Shown piece by piece: positions 25,194 through 33,974 of a DNA stretch of 52,510 bases. A program made the translations under genes and the position numbers. Position 1 is the first letter of the stretch; each line of letters starts with the position of its first letter. The notes under the pieces are model-generated. The model was not told the origin of the DNA, ran no database searches, and saw only the letters and a list, made by a program, of their open reading frames with translations. The DNA is taken from the NCBI GenBank assembly GCA_041629655.1, contig JBFKMV010000011.1, positions 1 to 52,510 on the forward strand, read 5' to 3'. Source of the stretch: JBFKMV01 sp041629655. GTDB lineage: Bacteria; Acidobacteriota; Polarisedimenticolia; Polarisedimenticolales; Polarisedimenticolaceae.

Positions 25194-26651
25194 TTGGCCG
25201 AGATCGGGCAGGTTCCGCGGGTTCCGCTAGGGCGCCACCATGCGCTCGGATCCGCCCTGCTGGCTGGGGCGCTGGCGCTCTGCAGCCTGACGGTCGCCTT
25301 GACCGACGACGGGGGCCTGTACGCGCTCGTCGGCGTGCTGTTCGTGCTCTGCTTCCTCCCGCTATTTCTGAGCTGGCGACGCGGAACGGTCGACGTCTTC
25401 GAGCCCCTCCATCTCACCGGGCTGTTGTCGTTCGTCCAGTTCGGCCTAGCGGCGATCTGGAGTGTCAACGACCCTCGTGTCGCGTACGACACGCACTTGG
25501 TACCGTACATCCCGATCGCCCTGTTCTATTGCGTGCTGGGCTACGGGGCACTGGTGACCGGCTACTACCTACCGTGGGGGCATCGCCGCCGCCGCCCGCC
25601 AGTTAGCGAGTTGGAGCCTGTGGGGGTGCTGTTCCTGGCGATCCCGGGGGTTCTGGGCTTCGTCGCATACGCGGCAGCGCAATTCGCCACGACTTCCGGT
25701 CGCCTCGGCTTCGGTGTCGCGCCGGCGCTTCACTCCATCTCGCAGCTGGCACCGCTGTTTCTGATGGCCTGGGCGCTCGCCTGGATGCTGCTGTTCAGCG
25801 GTCGTGCGACGGGTGCTCAGAAATGGCTGCTGTTCCTATTCCTGATTCCCGCCGCCGCGTTCATCGCACGGTCTTTGCTCGGCAACAAGACGGTCACAAT
25901 CACGCTCGCCGGCCTGCCGATCGCCGCCTACTGGTACACGAAACACCGCATCCCTTGGAAGACCGTCCTGGTCTTGCTGCTGTTGGTCGTGTTCGTGATC
26001 TTTCCTTTCTATAACACGTTCAGACTCTCCGATCTCCGACTGGCGCAGTCCGAACGCGTGTCGCTGACGATGGATCGCATCGTCAAGTGGGACTCGGAGG
26101 ACTACTTGCGGTCTTCGATCCGGCTGTTCAAGAGACGGATGGCGATGATCAACTCGACGGCCGTGGTCGTCCGCGACGTGGGTCGCTGGGTGCCCTACGC
26201 TCACGGATCGACCATCTTCGAGCCGCTCGTCGTCAACTTCATTCCGCGGTTCCTCTGGCCTGAGAAGCCGATCTACGAGATGGGTTACGGCTTCGGCGAG
26301 ACCTTTCGTGTGACCAACCCCACAGACCGCTACACGCGAATCGCCGCCACCCTGCCAGGGGAACTGTACTGGAACTTCGCATTACCCGGGGTGTTGATCG
26401 GCATGTTCCTATGGGGTTGGTTCCTGCGCTTCGTCTACCGGCGGTTCGGCGAGATGGCGACGTTGGATCCGGTCCGGCGCTCGATCTATCTCTCCTTGGT
26501 CGTGGCACTCGTGTTCGTGGGATCGGTCGCCCCGGCGGTTGTCGGGATCGTGAGGACGTTGTTGGTGCTCTTCGCCTTGTGCTGGTTCAGCCAGCGCCTC
26601 GGGATTCTGAGAGTCGCGGGGGCGCGGGCGGGGAGAATGCGTTCCGGCTGA
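25194..26651 (+). CDS. Polytopic polysaccharide polymerase-like protein (Wzy-type)
   Basis: The 485-residue protein has about 12 hydrophobic helices, among them LFVLCFLPLFLSW, TVLVLLLLVVFVIFPFY and a C-terminal VGIVRTLLVLFALCW. It lacks the Wzy_C signature of its neighbour but has a periplasmic block with NFIPRFLWPEKP, found in oligosaccharide repeat-unit polymerases. It probably links lipid-borne repeat units on the periplasmic side. The TTG at 25194 is supported by GGGAGG seven bases upstream. It is preceded by a 93-bp gap without a clear promoter and followed by a small hairpin at 26670-26692. Confidence 0.75.
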   Translation: MAEIGQVPRVPLGRHHALGSALLAGALALCSLTVALTDDGGLYALVGVLFVLCFLPLFLSWRRGTVDVFEPLHLTGLLSFVQFGLAAIWSVNDPRVAYDTHLVPYIPIALFYCVLGYGALVTGYYLPWGHRRRRPPVSELEPVGVLFLAIPGVLGFVAYAAAQFATTSGRLGFGVAPALHSISQLAPLFLMAWALAWMLLFSGRATGAQKWLLFLFLIPAAAFIARSLLGNKTVTITLAGLPIAAYWYTKHRIPWKTVLVLLLLVVFVIFPFYNTFRLSDLRLAQSERVSLTMDRIVKWDSEDYLRSSIRLFKRRMAMINSTAVVVRDVGRWVPYAHGSTIFEPLVVNFIPRFLWPEKPIYEMGYGFGETFRVTNPTDRYTRIAATLPGELYWNFALPGVLIGMFLWGWFLRFVYRRFGEMATLDPVRRSIYLSLVVALVFVGSVAPAVVGIVRTLLVLFALCWFSQRLGILRVAGARAGRMRSG

Positions 26652-26669
26652 CACGAATGTAAGGCGAAT

Positions 26670-26692
26670 ATCCTCGTTGGGAAGAGGATTTT
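26670..26692 (+). terminator. Possible weak intrinsic terminator
   Basis: ATCCTC (26670-26675) and GAGGAT (26684-26689) form a perfect 6-bp stem with an 8-base loop, followed by a short T run ending at 26692. The stem is short and the T tract has only four bases, so termination would be partial. Confidence 0.35.
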
Positions 26693-26697
26693 GAGCG

Positions 26698-26707
26698 TGA
26701 CCGGTCA
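26698..26707. promoter_or_regulatory. Palindrome TGACCGGTCA before the WecA-like gene
   Basis: A perfect 10-bp palindrome lies between the possible terminator and the start of the next gene, 19 bases before the GTG at 26726. It has the size of a dimeric repressor half-site pair, but no regulator is encoded nearby. Confidence 0.25.
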
Positions 26708-26725
26708 GGGGCTTGACCGTAGATA

Positions 26726-27931
26726 GTGTATGTTGTGACACTCCTGCCAGAGAACTCGTCGTTGTGGGCCATTGGAGCGGCTTCGTTCGCCGTGGCGATG
26801 GCGGTCACGTTGTTCGTGACGCCGCTCGTGGTGCGTCTCGCGCATGCCCTCGGCGCCGTGGACCAGCCGGCCGGCCGGAAGCTCCACGCGACACCCATGC
26901 CGCGCATCGGAGGCGTGGCAGTATTCATCGGTTTCCTGGCCGGTCTGACTTTCGCCGCGGCAATCACCGGCGCCTTGTCCGTGGTGCCCAAGGTGGGCGT
27001 CTACTGGCGCGGCTTGGCCATCGCGGCCGCGGGGATGTTCCTGGTCGGCCTTCTCGACGATCTCAAGGAGGTCTCTTTCCGCTGGAAGTTTGCAGCCCAG
27101 ATCGTGGCGACGGCCTACATCTGGAGTTGCGGCTTCAAGATCGAGTACCTGTCGAATCCCCTCGGAGGAGTGATCGATCTTGGCTGGATGTCGCTGCCCC
27201 TGACCCTGCTGTGGGTTGTCGGCATCACCAACGCCGTCAATCTCATCGATGGACTCGACGGGCTGGCGGCGGGTACCGCCGCGATCATGACCTCGGCTTT
27301 CGGCATGGTCGCGATAATCAACGGGAAACTCGGCGTCACCGCAGCCTGCGTTGCGCTGGCGGGCAGCCTGCTCGGCTTCCTATGGTTCAACTTCAATCCC
27401 GCGCGGATCTTCCTCGGAGATTCCGGCAGCATGTTCATCGGGTTCGTTCTCGCGGTTACGTCGGTCCGCGGGAGCCAGAAGGGTCCGGCAGTCGTCGCCG
27501 TGTTCGTGCCGCTGCTGGTCCTCGGCTTGCCGCTGATCGACACCGGCTTCGCCCTACTGCGTCGCGCCCTGCGGCTTGGCACGGATGGGAGGCGATCACC
27601 CAACGCCGCGCTGTACGTGATGCGGAACTGGGATCACCTGTTCCAGCCTGACCGCGGTCACATTCACCACCGCCTGCTGGACTGGGGCCTCAGTCACCGG
27701 AACACGGTCCTTGTGCTCTACGGGGTGGTGACGGTCTTGGTCGGCACGGCCTTCGCGTTCCTGCTCCTCAAGAGCCTGTGGTTCGCCGTCGTGCTCGCAT
27801 TGATCCTCGTGTCGCTGTTCGGCGCTTTCATCGCGATGCTGGTTGCCCGCGAGAAGAGAGCCCGGTCCGCCGCCCTGTCAACCGCTGGCGGCGATCTGCC
27901 TCTCACGTCTCCGAGTGCGCCTGGCGACTAG
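26726..27931 (+). CDS. Polyprenyl-phosphate N-acetylhexosamine-1-phosphate transferase (WecA-like)
   Basis: This is a 401-residue member of the WecA/MraY family with about 11 membrane helices. It initiates the repeat unit by moving a sugar-1-phosphate from a UDP-sugar to undecaprenyl phosphate at the cytoplasmic face. The cytoplasmic loop motifs are all present: KLHATPMPRIGG, LLDDLKEV, NAVNLIDGLDGLAAG, FLGDSGSMFIGF and the WecA-type RGHIHHRLLDWG. HIHH favours WecA-like UDP-GlcNAc (or GalNAc) use over MraY. The start is uncertain between GTG 26726 and GTG 26735. Confidence 0.93.
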   Translation: MYVVTLLPENSSLWAIGAASFAVAMAVTLFVTPLVVRLAHALGAVDQPAGRKLHATPMPRIGGVAVFIGFLAGLTFAAAITGALSVVPKVGVYWRGLAIAAAGMFLVGLLDDLKEVSFRWKFAAQIVATAYIWSCGFKIEYLSNPLGGVIDLGWMSLPLTLLWVVGITNAVNLIDGLDGLAAGTAAIMTSAFGMVAIINGKLGVTAACVALAGSLLGFLWFNFNPARIFLGDSGSMFIGFVLAVTSVRGSQKGPAVVAVFVPLLVLGLPLIDTGFALLRRALRLGTDGRRSPNAALYVMRNWDHLFQPDRGHIHHRLLDWGLSHRNTVLVLYGVVTVLVGTAFAFLLLKSLWFAVVLALILVSLFGAFIAMLVAREKRARSAALSTAGGDLPLTSPSAPGD

Positions 27932-27951
27932 CGAAGCCGTTTCTTTCAGCC

Positions 27952-29214
27952 ATGGTCGGTTTCTCCACAGCGGCCCGCCGCTCTTTGAACCGTCAATCAC
28001 GGGCATTCGCTTGTGCGGCGGCAGTCTGCCTGTCTTGCTTTTTCGGGCAGTCGCCGGGCGCGCAAACCCCAGAAGACGGGCTGCAGAGCGGCCCTTGGGT
28101 CGTTGCTCCGTACTTTGCGGCCAACTACCAGTTCAACGACAACGTTCTGCTCCGCAACGAGCAGAGTGCGCAATCCGACCGGGTGCGCGACAGCGTACTG
28201 GGGGTCGTATCGACGCTTTACTTCCGCAACAGCAATTTGCAGCTGAGCTACGAGGGGAACCGGAAGGTCTACGAGACCCGCGGTTTGAACGACGCTCTGT
28301 CACACGATTTCGATGCCGAGGTGAACCTCCGCTTTGGCAACGGAACGCAACTGCAGATCGCGGAACGCTACTCACGTGGCAACTCGGACGTGGAGCGCAT
28401 CGACGACAGCGGCGAGCGAACGTTCGACGGCGAGCGCTTCGACGTGAACACTTGGGAACTGGACTTCTCCCGGGAAGTTCCCAAGATGCGGGGCTTCCGG
28501 GTGAATCTCTCCGGAAACCGGTTGCGCAACCGAGGCGACGACGTGCCGTTCTTCGACTACGACCGGCTGGAGGGCCTGGGCGAGTATCGCGAGCCGGTCG
28601 GCCCCCGAATGTGGCTCACCGCCACCTTCGAGAGCCGGCGCTCCGACCACCTCGACCCCGCCACGGGAAACCGATTCCGGGAGGAGCGGCGCGACGCAGC
28701 GCGAGTCGGCTTCCGGGGGCTGAACAGGGGCGGCCAACCCTTTTTCCTGAGCGTGGGTGCCGAGCGCTTCAGCTTCGAGGGCCGTGATCCCACGGAATAC
28801 TCCGGTCTCTCCATGCTGGCGCAGTGGATCGTGCCGTTGGGCCGATATTCGCAGATCAGGTTGCTCGCCTCCCGGCGGGCCTTGCCGTCGTTCTTCGGTA
28901 CCTACTATCTTGTGCATGATGTTGACGTCGGTTTCGACCGGACGCTGTTCCGGCGCTCGAGGACCGGGATCAGCGCCCGGTTCTCCCGGAACCGGTACGG
29001 GGATCCGGTCGACCTGGACGGCGACGGGATCGCGGAGGATTTCCGGCGTCAGGATTCTTTCAAGAGCGCCGAGACTTTTCTGGAGTTCAAGCCAAGTCCC
29101 AGGATCGGCTTTCGCGTCGGCCTGCGGTACAGGAGACGAGACTCGAACTATGCGAACGCTGATTACGAGAACATGGTGTTCACCACGTCGGTACTACTGG
29201 GCTGGCCGCGCTAG
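27952..29214 (+). CDS. Outer-membrane beta-barrel protein of the export cluster
   Basis: A 420-residue protein with a signal peptide (basic N-terminus, core AFACAAAVCLSCFFG, cleavage near GAQ, about residue 37). The rest is made of alternating strands rich in Tyr, Phe and Arg and ends in FTTSVLLGWPR, the type of last strand recognised by the BAM machine. It resembles the putative beta-barrels (EpsL or BBP2-like) that stand next to polysaccharide-export genes. It may form or stabilise the outer-membrane exit. The ATG at 27952 is chosen because the signal peptide begins there. The 3' end overlaps the export gene by 65 bp. Confidence 0.82.
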   Translation: MVGFSTAARRSLNRQSRAFACAAAVCLSCFFGQSPGAQTPEDGLQSGPWVVAPYFAANYQFNDNVLLRNEQSAQSDRVRDSVLGVVSTLYFRNSNLQLSYEGNRKVYETRGLNDALSHDFDAEVNLRFGNGTQLQIAERYSRGNSDVERIDDSGERTFDGERFDVNTWELDFSREVPKMRGFRVNLSGNRLRNRGDDVPFFDYDRLEGLGEYREPVGPRMWLTATFESRRSDHLDPATGNRFREERRDAARVGFRGLNRGGQPFFLSVGAERFSFEGRDPTEYSGLSMLAQWIVPLGRYSQIRLLASRRALPSFFGTYYLVHDVDVGFDRTLFRRSRTGISARFSRNRYGDPVDLDGDGIAEDFRRQDSFKSAETFLEFKPSPRIGFRVGLRYRRRDSNYANADYENMVFTTSVLLGWPR

Positions 29215-30334
29215 CGTCGCGTCCCGCGCGCTGCTGCTCGCGGCAGGGATGGGGCTGACCGTGCCGGCAGTTGCCCAGGTCGAGGCGGACGAAGCCGGCT
29301 CGACAGCTGCGATCGAGATCGGTCTCCCCCCGGGCGAAGATCGTCGCGTCGTTGTTGCGGACAACGGAGACCGCATCACGATCGATCTCCCGGCATCCGC
29401 TCGGTACCCGCAAGACTTCATCGCGGCAAGCGCCGGATTCCTTACCGAGGCTCGCGACGCGCCCGCCGAGCAAGGCCGTCGGCGGCTGGTGCTGGGGATC
29501 GTGCGGGGAGTGCTCGACCGGGTGGAATATCGCCCCGACGGCGTTACGCTGTTCCTGACGAGTCGCCTCCAGCTCACCGGGCGGGCTGGAGACGTGGACG
29601 AGTATCGGCTGGGCACCGGCGACAAGATCCGCGTCGCCGTCCACAACCAGCCGGACCTGACGTCGTCACTCCTGGTTCAGGAAGGCGGTACCATCACAGC
29701 GCCGCTGGTCGGCGAAGTAGGCGCCGGCGGCTTGACGGTTCGCCAGCTCGCGAACCGACTCGCCGAGCTCCTCGACCGAACTTACCTCGTCTCGCCCAAG
29801 GTCGACGTCCAAGTGGAGGAGTACAGAAGCCAGTGGGCGATGGTCAGCGGGGAAGTCCGCACGCCGGGTAGGGTCGCGTTACGGGGGGGCACCAATCTCA
29901 AGGAGGTGCTCGGTGAGGCCGGCGGCTTCACCGACGATGCGGGCCAGAAGATCCTGATTTCTCGGAGAGTCAACGGAGGCGTCGAGCCATCCGGGATCGA
30001 GATCGACAGGTTCCATTTCGAGAGCGGAGCGGCGAATCCGACATTGCGGCACGGCGACATCGTCACCGTGCGCCGCGCCCTGTTCTGCTACATCCAGGGC
30101 GAGGTCAAGAGCCCGAACCGAGTGGCGATCGAGCCGGGCATGACCTTGCTTAAGGCAATCACGATCGCCGGGGGGTTGACCGAATGGGCCAACCGCAAGG
30201 CGATTCGGGTGCTCCGAGAGGGGGAGGCAGGCTCCGCGGAGTTCTACAACCTTAAGGCGATCCAGAGCGGCAAGGCGCCCGACCCTCCGCTGAAGGGTGG
30301 AGAGATCATCATCGTGCGCCGCCGGTCGTTGTGA
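29150..30334 (+). CDS. Wza-like polysaccharide export protein with AMIN-like N-terminal domain
   Basis: The 394-residue protein has a signal peptide (core ALLLAAGMGLTVPAVAQ) and a polysaccharide export domain beginning with EYRLGTGDKIRVAVHNQPDL. Two SLBB-like regions follow, around VSGEVRTPGRVALRGGTNL and IQGEVKSPNRVAIEPGMTL. About 100 residues before the export domain read like an AMIN-type beta-sandwich (EDRRVVVADNGDRITIDLP, then RGVLDRVEYRPDGVTLFL). There is no lipobox Cys, unlike Wza. The ATG at 29150 lies inside the beta-barrel gene in another frame, with AGGAG about 14 bases upstream. It should form the periplasmic/outer-membrane channel for the polymer. Confidence 0.88.
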   Translation: MRTLITRTWCSPRRYYWAGRASVASRALLLAAGMGLTVPAVAQVEADEAGSTAAIEIGLPPGEDRRVVVADNGDRITIDLPASARYPQDFIAASAGFLTEARDAPAEQGRRRLVLGIVRGVLDRVEYRPDGVTLFLTSRLQLTGRAGDVDEYRLGTGDKIRVAVHNQPDLTSSLLVQEGGTITAPLVGEVGAGGLTVRQLANRLAELLDRTYLVSPKVDVQVEEYRSQWAMVSGEVRTPGRVALRGGTNLKEVLGEAGGFTDDAGQKILISRRVNGGVEPSGIEIDRFHFESGAANPTLRHGDIVTVRRALFCYIQGEVKSPNRVAIEPGMTLLKAITIAGGLTEWANRKAIRVLREGEAGSAEFYNLKAIQSGKAPDPPLKGGEIIIVRRRSL

Positions 30335-30342
30335 AGCCGGGC

Positions 30343-30371
30343 TTGCTGGGCCAAGGGAAAGCCCGTATATT
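30343..30371 (+). promoter_or_regulatory. Candidate promoter before the Wzc-like gene
   Basis: TTGCTG (30343-30348) and TATATT (30366-30371) are 17 bp apart; the -10 matches five of six consensus bases. The start would be near 30378, giving a 55-base leader with GGGAG before the ATG at 30433. This may let the copolymerase gene be expressed apart from the genes upstream. Confidence 0.45.
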
Positions 30372-30432
30372 TTAACGTTTCCACGAGTCGAATCGCCAAA
30401 CGGCCGCCCGCGGCCAGGTCCGGGAGTCGTCA

Positions 30433-32550
30433 ATGACAGCGGCGCAAAACGGCACGGTCAACAACGAGAGACACCTGCGGGACTACTGGAAGGTCGTCTG
30501 GCAGGGCCGGTACACGGTCATCGCGATCTTCCTGCTGGTCGTGGCGGCGACCGCCGTCTCCACGTTCCTGCAGACCCCCATCTACCGGGCGGTCGCCGTC
30601 GTGGAGATCGAGGCCAAGTCGCGCAACGTCGCGCCCGGACAGGACGTCTCCGGTCTCGGCGTGGCGGGGTACGGCTGGTGGGCCGAGGAGAAGTACCACA
30701 ACACCCAGATCGAGATCATCAAGAGCCGCCACGTCGCTCAACGGGCCTTTGACGTCCTTGTGCTCGACGACCACCCGCAGTTCCAGAACGCGACGGACCC
30801 GGTCGAGGCGCTTCGCCGGATGATCCGAGTCGACTCCCGACGGGACACGGGACTGATCGAGATCAGCATGCTGGGCGCCAATCCCGACGAGATCACGCGC
30901 TGGGTCAACGCCGTATCCGACGCCTACGTGGAACGGAACCTCGAGAAAGCCCGGGAGAACGTCGACCTGGCCGTGGGCTCGATCCGGAAACAGATCGAGC
31001 CGCTGCAAGCCGAGCTGTCGGTCGCCGAGCAGCGCGGATTCGAGCTACTCGCCGAGACCGAGCTTTTCGATCCCGAGAGCCAGGAGAAGATCGTCAACGA
31101 GAAGCTGGCCAAGTACAACGACGAGCTGACGCGGACCCAGATCGAGACCGGCCGGCTCAGGAACAGCCTGAACAAGATCAACGAGGTAATCTCGAGCGGG
31201 GCCGACCCGATGACCCTGCCCGAGCTGTCACAGGATCCGGTGCTCAAGGAGCTGAACAGCCAGCAGCTCGAGCTCGAACGCCAGCTCGAGAGCGCCAAGG
31301 TCACGATGCGGCCGGGGCACCCCGACTACGAGCAGAAGGTCGGCGAGCTGGACAAGGTCGAGCAGAGGATCCGCGACCAGATCGGCTTCATCCGCGCCAA
31401 GGTGCAGAATGAGTACGCACTGGCGCAGCAGAACGAGGCCTACCTCAAAGAGCGGATCGGACAGGCCGAGGACTTGTCGTTCCAGCTCGGCAAGGCCACC
31501 GCCAAGTACGACATGACGCGTACCGACACCGAGACCAAGAAGCGGATCTACGACCTGATCACGAACAAGATGAACGAGATCCAGCTCGCGGCGGGCCTGC
31601 TGTCGAACAACGTCTCGGTGCTGGACTACGCGATGCCGCCGCGGTTCGCGATCAAGCCGCGCAAGCGCTCGAATCTGATGCTGGGCGCCCTGTTCGGGCT
31701 GTTCCTCGGCATCGGCGTGGTGTTCTTCCTGGACTACCTCGACAACACCTTCCGCACCCCGCAGGACATCGAGAAGTACCTCGGGCTGTCGGTGCTGGGC
31801 GTGATCCCCAAGCTGTCCTCGGCGGGGCTGTCCTCGCGCGCGGTCAAGGAGGCCAACCAGTCGTTCCGCACCAGCATCATCTTCTCCAGCAAGAACCGGC
31901 GGAGGCGGGTGATCCTGGTCACCAGCACCAACCCCCAGGAAGGCAAGTCGATGACGATCGCCAACCTGGCGCGCACGCTGGCCGGGGCGGGGGACCGCGT
32001 GATCGTGCTGGACTGCGACCTGCGCCGGCCGACCCAGCACGTGCACCTGGAGATCAAGCGCGACGTCGGCCTGACCAATCACCTCGCGGCGCCGCAGAGC
32101 GAGACCGACTGGTCGCAGTACGTCCAGAGCGTCACCAGCAATCTCGACGCGATGCCGTGCGGCCCGATCCCGCCCAGCCCGCCGGAGCTGCTCGGCAGCG
32201 CGCGTTTCCGGGAGCTGATCGACGAGCTGCGCAAGGTCTACGACTGGGTGCTGATCGACTCCCCGCCGTCGGCCTCGCTGGCCGACTCGTCGATCCTGGC
32301 CACCATCGCCGACATGGTCGTGCTGGTGGTCCGGCACAACGCCACCGACCGCGACCTGGTGATGCGCAACGCCCAGCAGCTGCGCGGGCTGGAGAACGCG
32401 ACGGTCGTCGGCGCCGTGCTGAACAACGTCGACATCGAGCGCACGTCCAACAAGGACTACTACTACGCGGGCTACTACTACTACTCCGCCGAGGGCGAGC
32501 GCAAGGAGCGCAAGAAGGCGCGCAGCGTCGCCCGCACCGGCACGGGGTAG
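30433..32550 (+). CDS. Wzc-like polysaccharide copolymerase / BY-type tyrosine kinase
   Basis: The 705-residue protein joins a Wzz chain-length domain to a cytoplasmic bacterial tyrosine kinase. TM1 is near residues 28-47 and TM2 near 415-435, with a long periplasmic coiled coil between (residues ~170-390) and a proline-rich run before TM2. The kinase has Walker A at NPQEGKS (Lys505), Walker A' at VLDCDLRR (Asp527, Asp529) and Walker B at VLIDSPP (Asp609). A C-terminal tyrosine cluster, residues 676-684, holds seven Tyr in nine positions and should be the autophosphorylation site. It controls chain length and export together with the Wza-like protein upstream. Confidence 0.95.
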   Translation: MTAAQNGTVNNERHLRDYWKVVWQGRYTVIAIFLLVVAATAVSTFLQTPIYRAVAVVEIEAKSRNVAPGQDVSGLGVAGYGWWAEEKYHNTQIEIIKSRHVAQRAFDVLVLDDHPQFQNATDPVEALRRMIRVDSRRDTGLIEISMLGANPDEITRWVNAVSDAYVERNLEKARENVDLAVGSIRKQIEPLQAELSVAEQRGFELLAETELFDPESQEKIVNEKLAKYNDELTRTQIETGRLRNSLNKINEVISSGADPMTLPELSQDPVLKELNSQQLELERQLESAKVTMRPGHPDYEQKVGELDKVEQRIRDQIGFIRAKVQNEYALAQQNEAYLKERIGQAEDLSFQLGKATAKYDMTRTDTETKKRIYDLITNKMNEIQLAAGLLSNNVSVLDYAMPPRFAIKPRKRSNLMLGALFGLFLGIGVVFFLDYLDNTFRTPQDIEKYLGLSVLGVIPKLSSAGLSSRAVKEANQSFRTSIIFSSKNRRRRVILVTSTNPQEGKSMTIANLARTLAGAGDRVIVLDCDLRRPTQHVHLEIKRDVGLTNHLAAPQSETDWSQYVQSVTSNLDAMPCGPIPPSPPELLGSARFRELIDELRKVYDWVLIDSPPSASLADSSILATIADMVVLVVRHNATDRDLVMRNAQQLRGLENATVVGAVLNNVDIERTSNKDYYYAGYYYYSAEGERKERKKARSVARTGTG

Positions 32551-32554
32551 CCGG

Positions 32555-32983
32555 ATGCGCGCCGGGGGGCGGGCAGCGGGGCGCTGGGTCGGGCTGCTGG
32601 CGGCGCTGACGATCGTCCTGTCCGGCGCCGGCTGCGGCCCGCAGGACCCGCGGCAGGCGGTGCTCGACGAGCGCGCCCGCTGGAGCGTGGAGCTGACCGG
32701 GTTCATCCAGACCGCGGACACCGTGCAGGCGACCCTGCGCGTGTCGGGGCCGGTCAACGCGAAGCTCCGGACCCTGACCGTGCGGATCGAGCTGATCGAC
32801 GGCGCCGAGCAGCGCATCGCCGAGGTGTGGGAGCCGCTCGACGTCAGCGGGATCCAGCGCGGCACGCCGACCGAGCTCCGTGTCCGCCTCGCGGGGCCCT
32901 ACCCGGAGGTGGCGGGGATGTGGGCCGAGGTGGTCGCCGACCCGACCCCCGAGCAGCAGGCCCGGATCGTCGAGCTGCCCTGA
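32555..32983 (+). CDS. Small lipoprotein
   Basis: A 142-residue protein with a lipoprotein signal: two Arg-rich turns, core WVGLLAALTIVLS and lipobox SGAGC with the Cys near residue 27. The remainder has a beta-rich pattern like an FxLYD or Ig-like fold (VELTGFIQTADTVQATLRV, TVRIELIDGAEQRIAE). It starts 4 bp after the Wzc-like gene, so it belongs to the export operon, and ends 4 bp before the stop of the convergent UDP-xylose synthase gene. Its function is unknown. Confidence 0.78.
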   Translation: MRAGGRAAGRWVGLLAALTIVLSGAGCGPQDPRQAVLDERARWSVELTGFIQTADTVQATLRVSGPVNAKLRTLTVRIELIDGAEQRIAEVWEPLDVSGIQRGTPTELRVRLAGPYPEVAGMWAEVVADPTPEQQARIVELP

Positions 32984-32987
32984 GCGC

Positions 32988-33974
32988 CTAGCCCACGCGC
33001 CGGCGGAAATCCTCGATCGTCTCCCGCAGCCCGTCCCGGATCTCGCGGCGCGGCGCCCAGCCGAGCCGCTCCTTGGCCAGCGCGATGTCGGGCTGGCGCA
33101 CCTTGGGGTCGTCGACCGGCAGCGGCTGGCGGACGATCTCGGCCGTGCTGCCCGCCAGCTCGCCGATCGTCTCGGCCATCCGGCGCACGGTCCACTCCTC
33201 GGGGTTGCCCAGGTTGACCGGGTCGTGCAGGTCCGACTGCAGCAGTCGGAAGATGCCGTCGATCAGGTCTGCGACGTAGCAGAACGAACGGGTCTGGTTG
33301 CCGCTGCCGAACACGGTCAGCGGCTCGTTCTTGAGCGCCTGCATGATGAAGTTCGGGATCGCGCGACCGTCGTCGAGCCGCATCCGCGGGCCGAAGGTGT
33401 TGAAGATCCGGGCGATCCGCGTGTCCACGCCGTGCACGCGGTGGTAGGCCATCGTGATCGCCTCGGCAAAGCGCTTGGCCTCGTCGTAGACGCCGCGGGG
33501 ACCGACGGGGTTCACGTTGCCCCAGTAGCTCTCCGGCTGCGGGTGGACCAGCGGGTCCCCATAGACCTCCGAGGTCGAGGCCAGCATGAACCGCGCACCC
33601 TTGGCCTTGGCGAAGCCGAGCGCCTTGTGGGTTCCCAGCGAGCCGACCTTGAGCGTCTGGATCGGCAGCTCGTGATAGTCGCGCGGGCTGGCCGGGCTGG
33701 CGAAATGCACCACGCCCAGGATCGGGCCTTCGACGTAGATGTACTCCGTCACGTCGTGATGGATGAACTTGAAGTGTCGTTCGCCGGCGAGATGGACGAT
33801 GTTGTCGGTGGACCCGGTGGACAGGTTGTCCATCGCGATCACCGCGAAGCCCTCGGCGAGCAGGCGGTCGCAGAGGTGCGAGCCCAGGAACCCCGCCCCG
33901 CCGGTCACCAGCACGCGGTTCCGTGGCGTCTCCGCCCCGTCGCGCCGGTTGCTGTCGTTCCGTCCTGCGCTCAT
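32988..33974 (-). CDS. UDP-glucuronate decarboxylase (UDP-xylose synthase)
   Basis: The 328-residue SDR converts UDP-glucuronate to UDP-xylose and CO2. After about 19 residues it shows RVLVTGGAGFLGSHLCDRLL. Diagnostic UXS segments follow: HFASPASPRDYHELPIQTLK, STSEVYGDPLVHPQ, GPRGVYDEAKRFAE with the catalytic Tyr and Lys, and IFNTFGPRMRLDDGR. These match plant and animal UXS closely and exclude a 4-epimerase. The ATG at 33974 overlaps the stop of the preceding nucleotidyltransferase-fold gene by 4 bp. Xylose is therefore likely a component of the polysaccharide or of a lipid-linked glycan. Confidence 0.95.
   Translation of the reverse strand: MSAGRNDSNRRDGAETPRNRVLVTGGAGFLGSHLCDRLLAEGFAVIAMDNLSTGSTDNIVHLAGERHFKFIHHDVTEYIYVEGPILGVVHFASPASPRDYHELPIQTLKVGSLGTHKALGFAKAKGARFMLASTSEVYGDPLVHPQPESYWGNVNPVGPRGVYDEAKRFAEAITMAYHRVHGVDTRIARIFNTFGPRMRLDDGRAIPNFIMQALKNEPLTVFGSGNQTRSFCYVADLIDGIFRLLQSDLHDPVNLGNPEEWTVRRMAETIGELAGSTAEIVRQPLPVDDPKVRQPDIALAKERLGWAPRREIRDGLRETIEDFRRRVG

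Noticed and set aside
26713..26741. TTGACC before the WecA-like gene as a -35 box
   Set aside because: The -10 position at 17 bp reads TGACAC and lies inside the coding region.
22258..30334. Exosortase/PEP-CTERM system, which often accompanies EpsL-like barrels and NTP_transf_5 proteins
   Set aside because: No exosortase and no PEP-CTERM sorting signal were found in the window.
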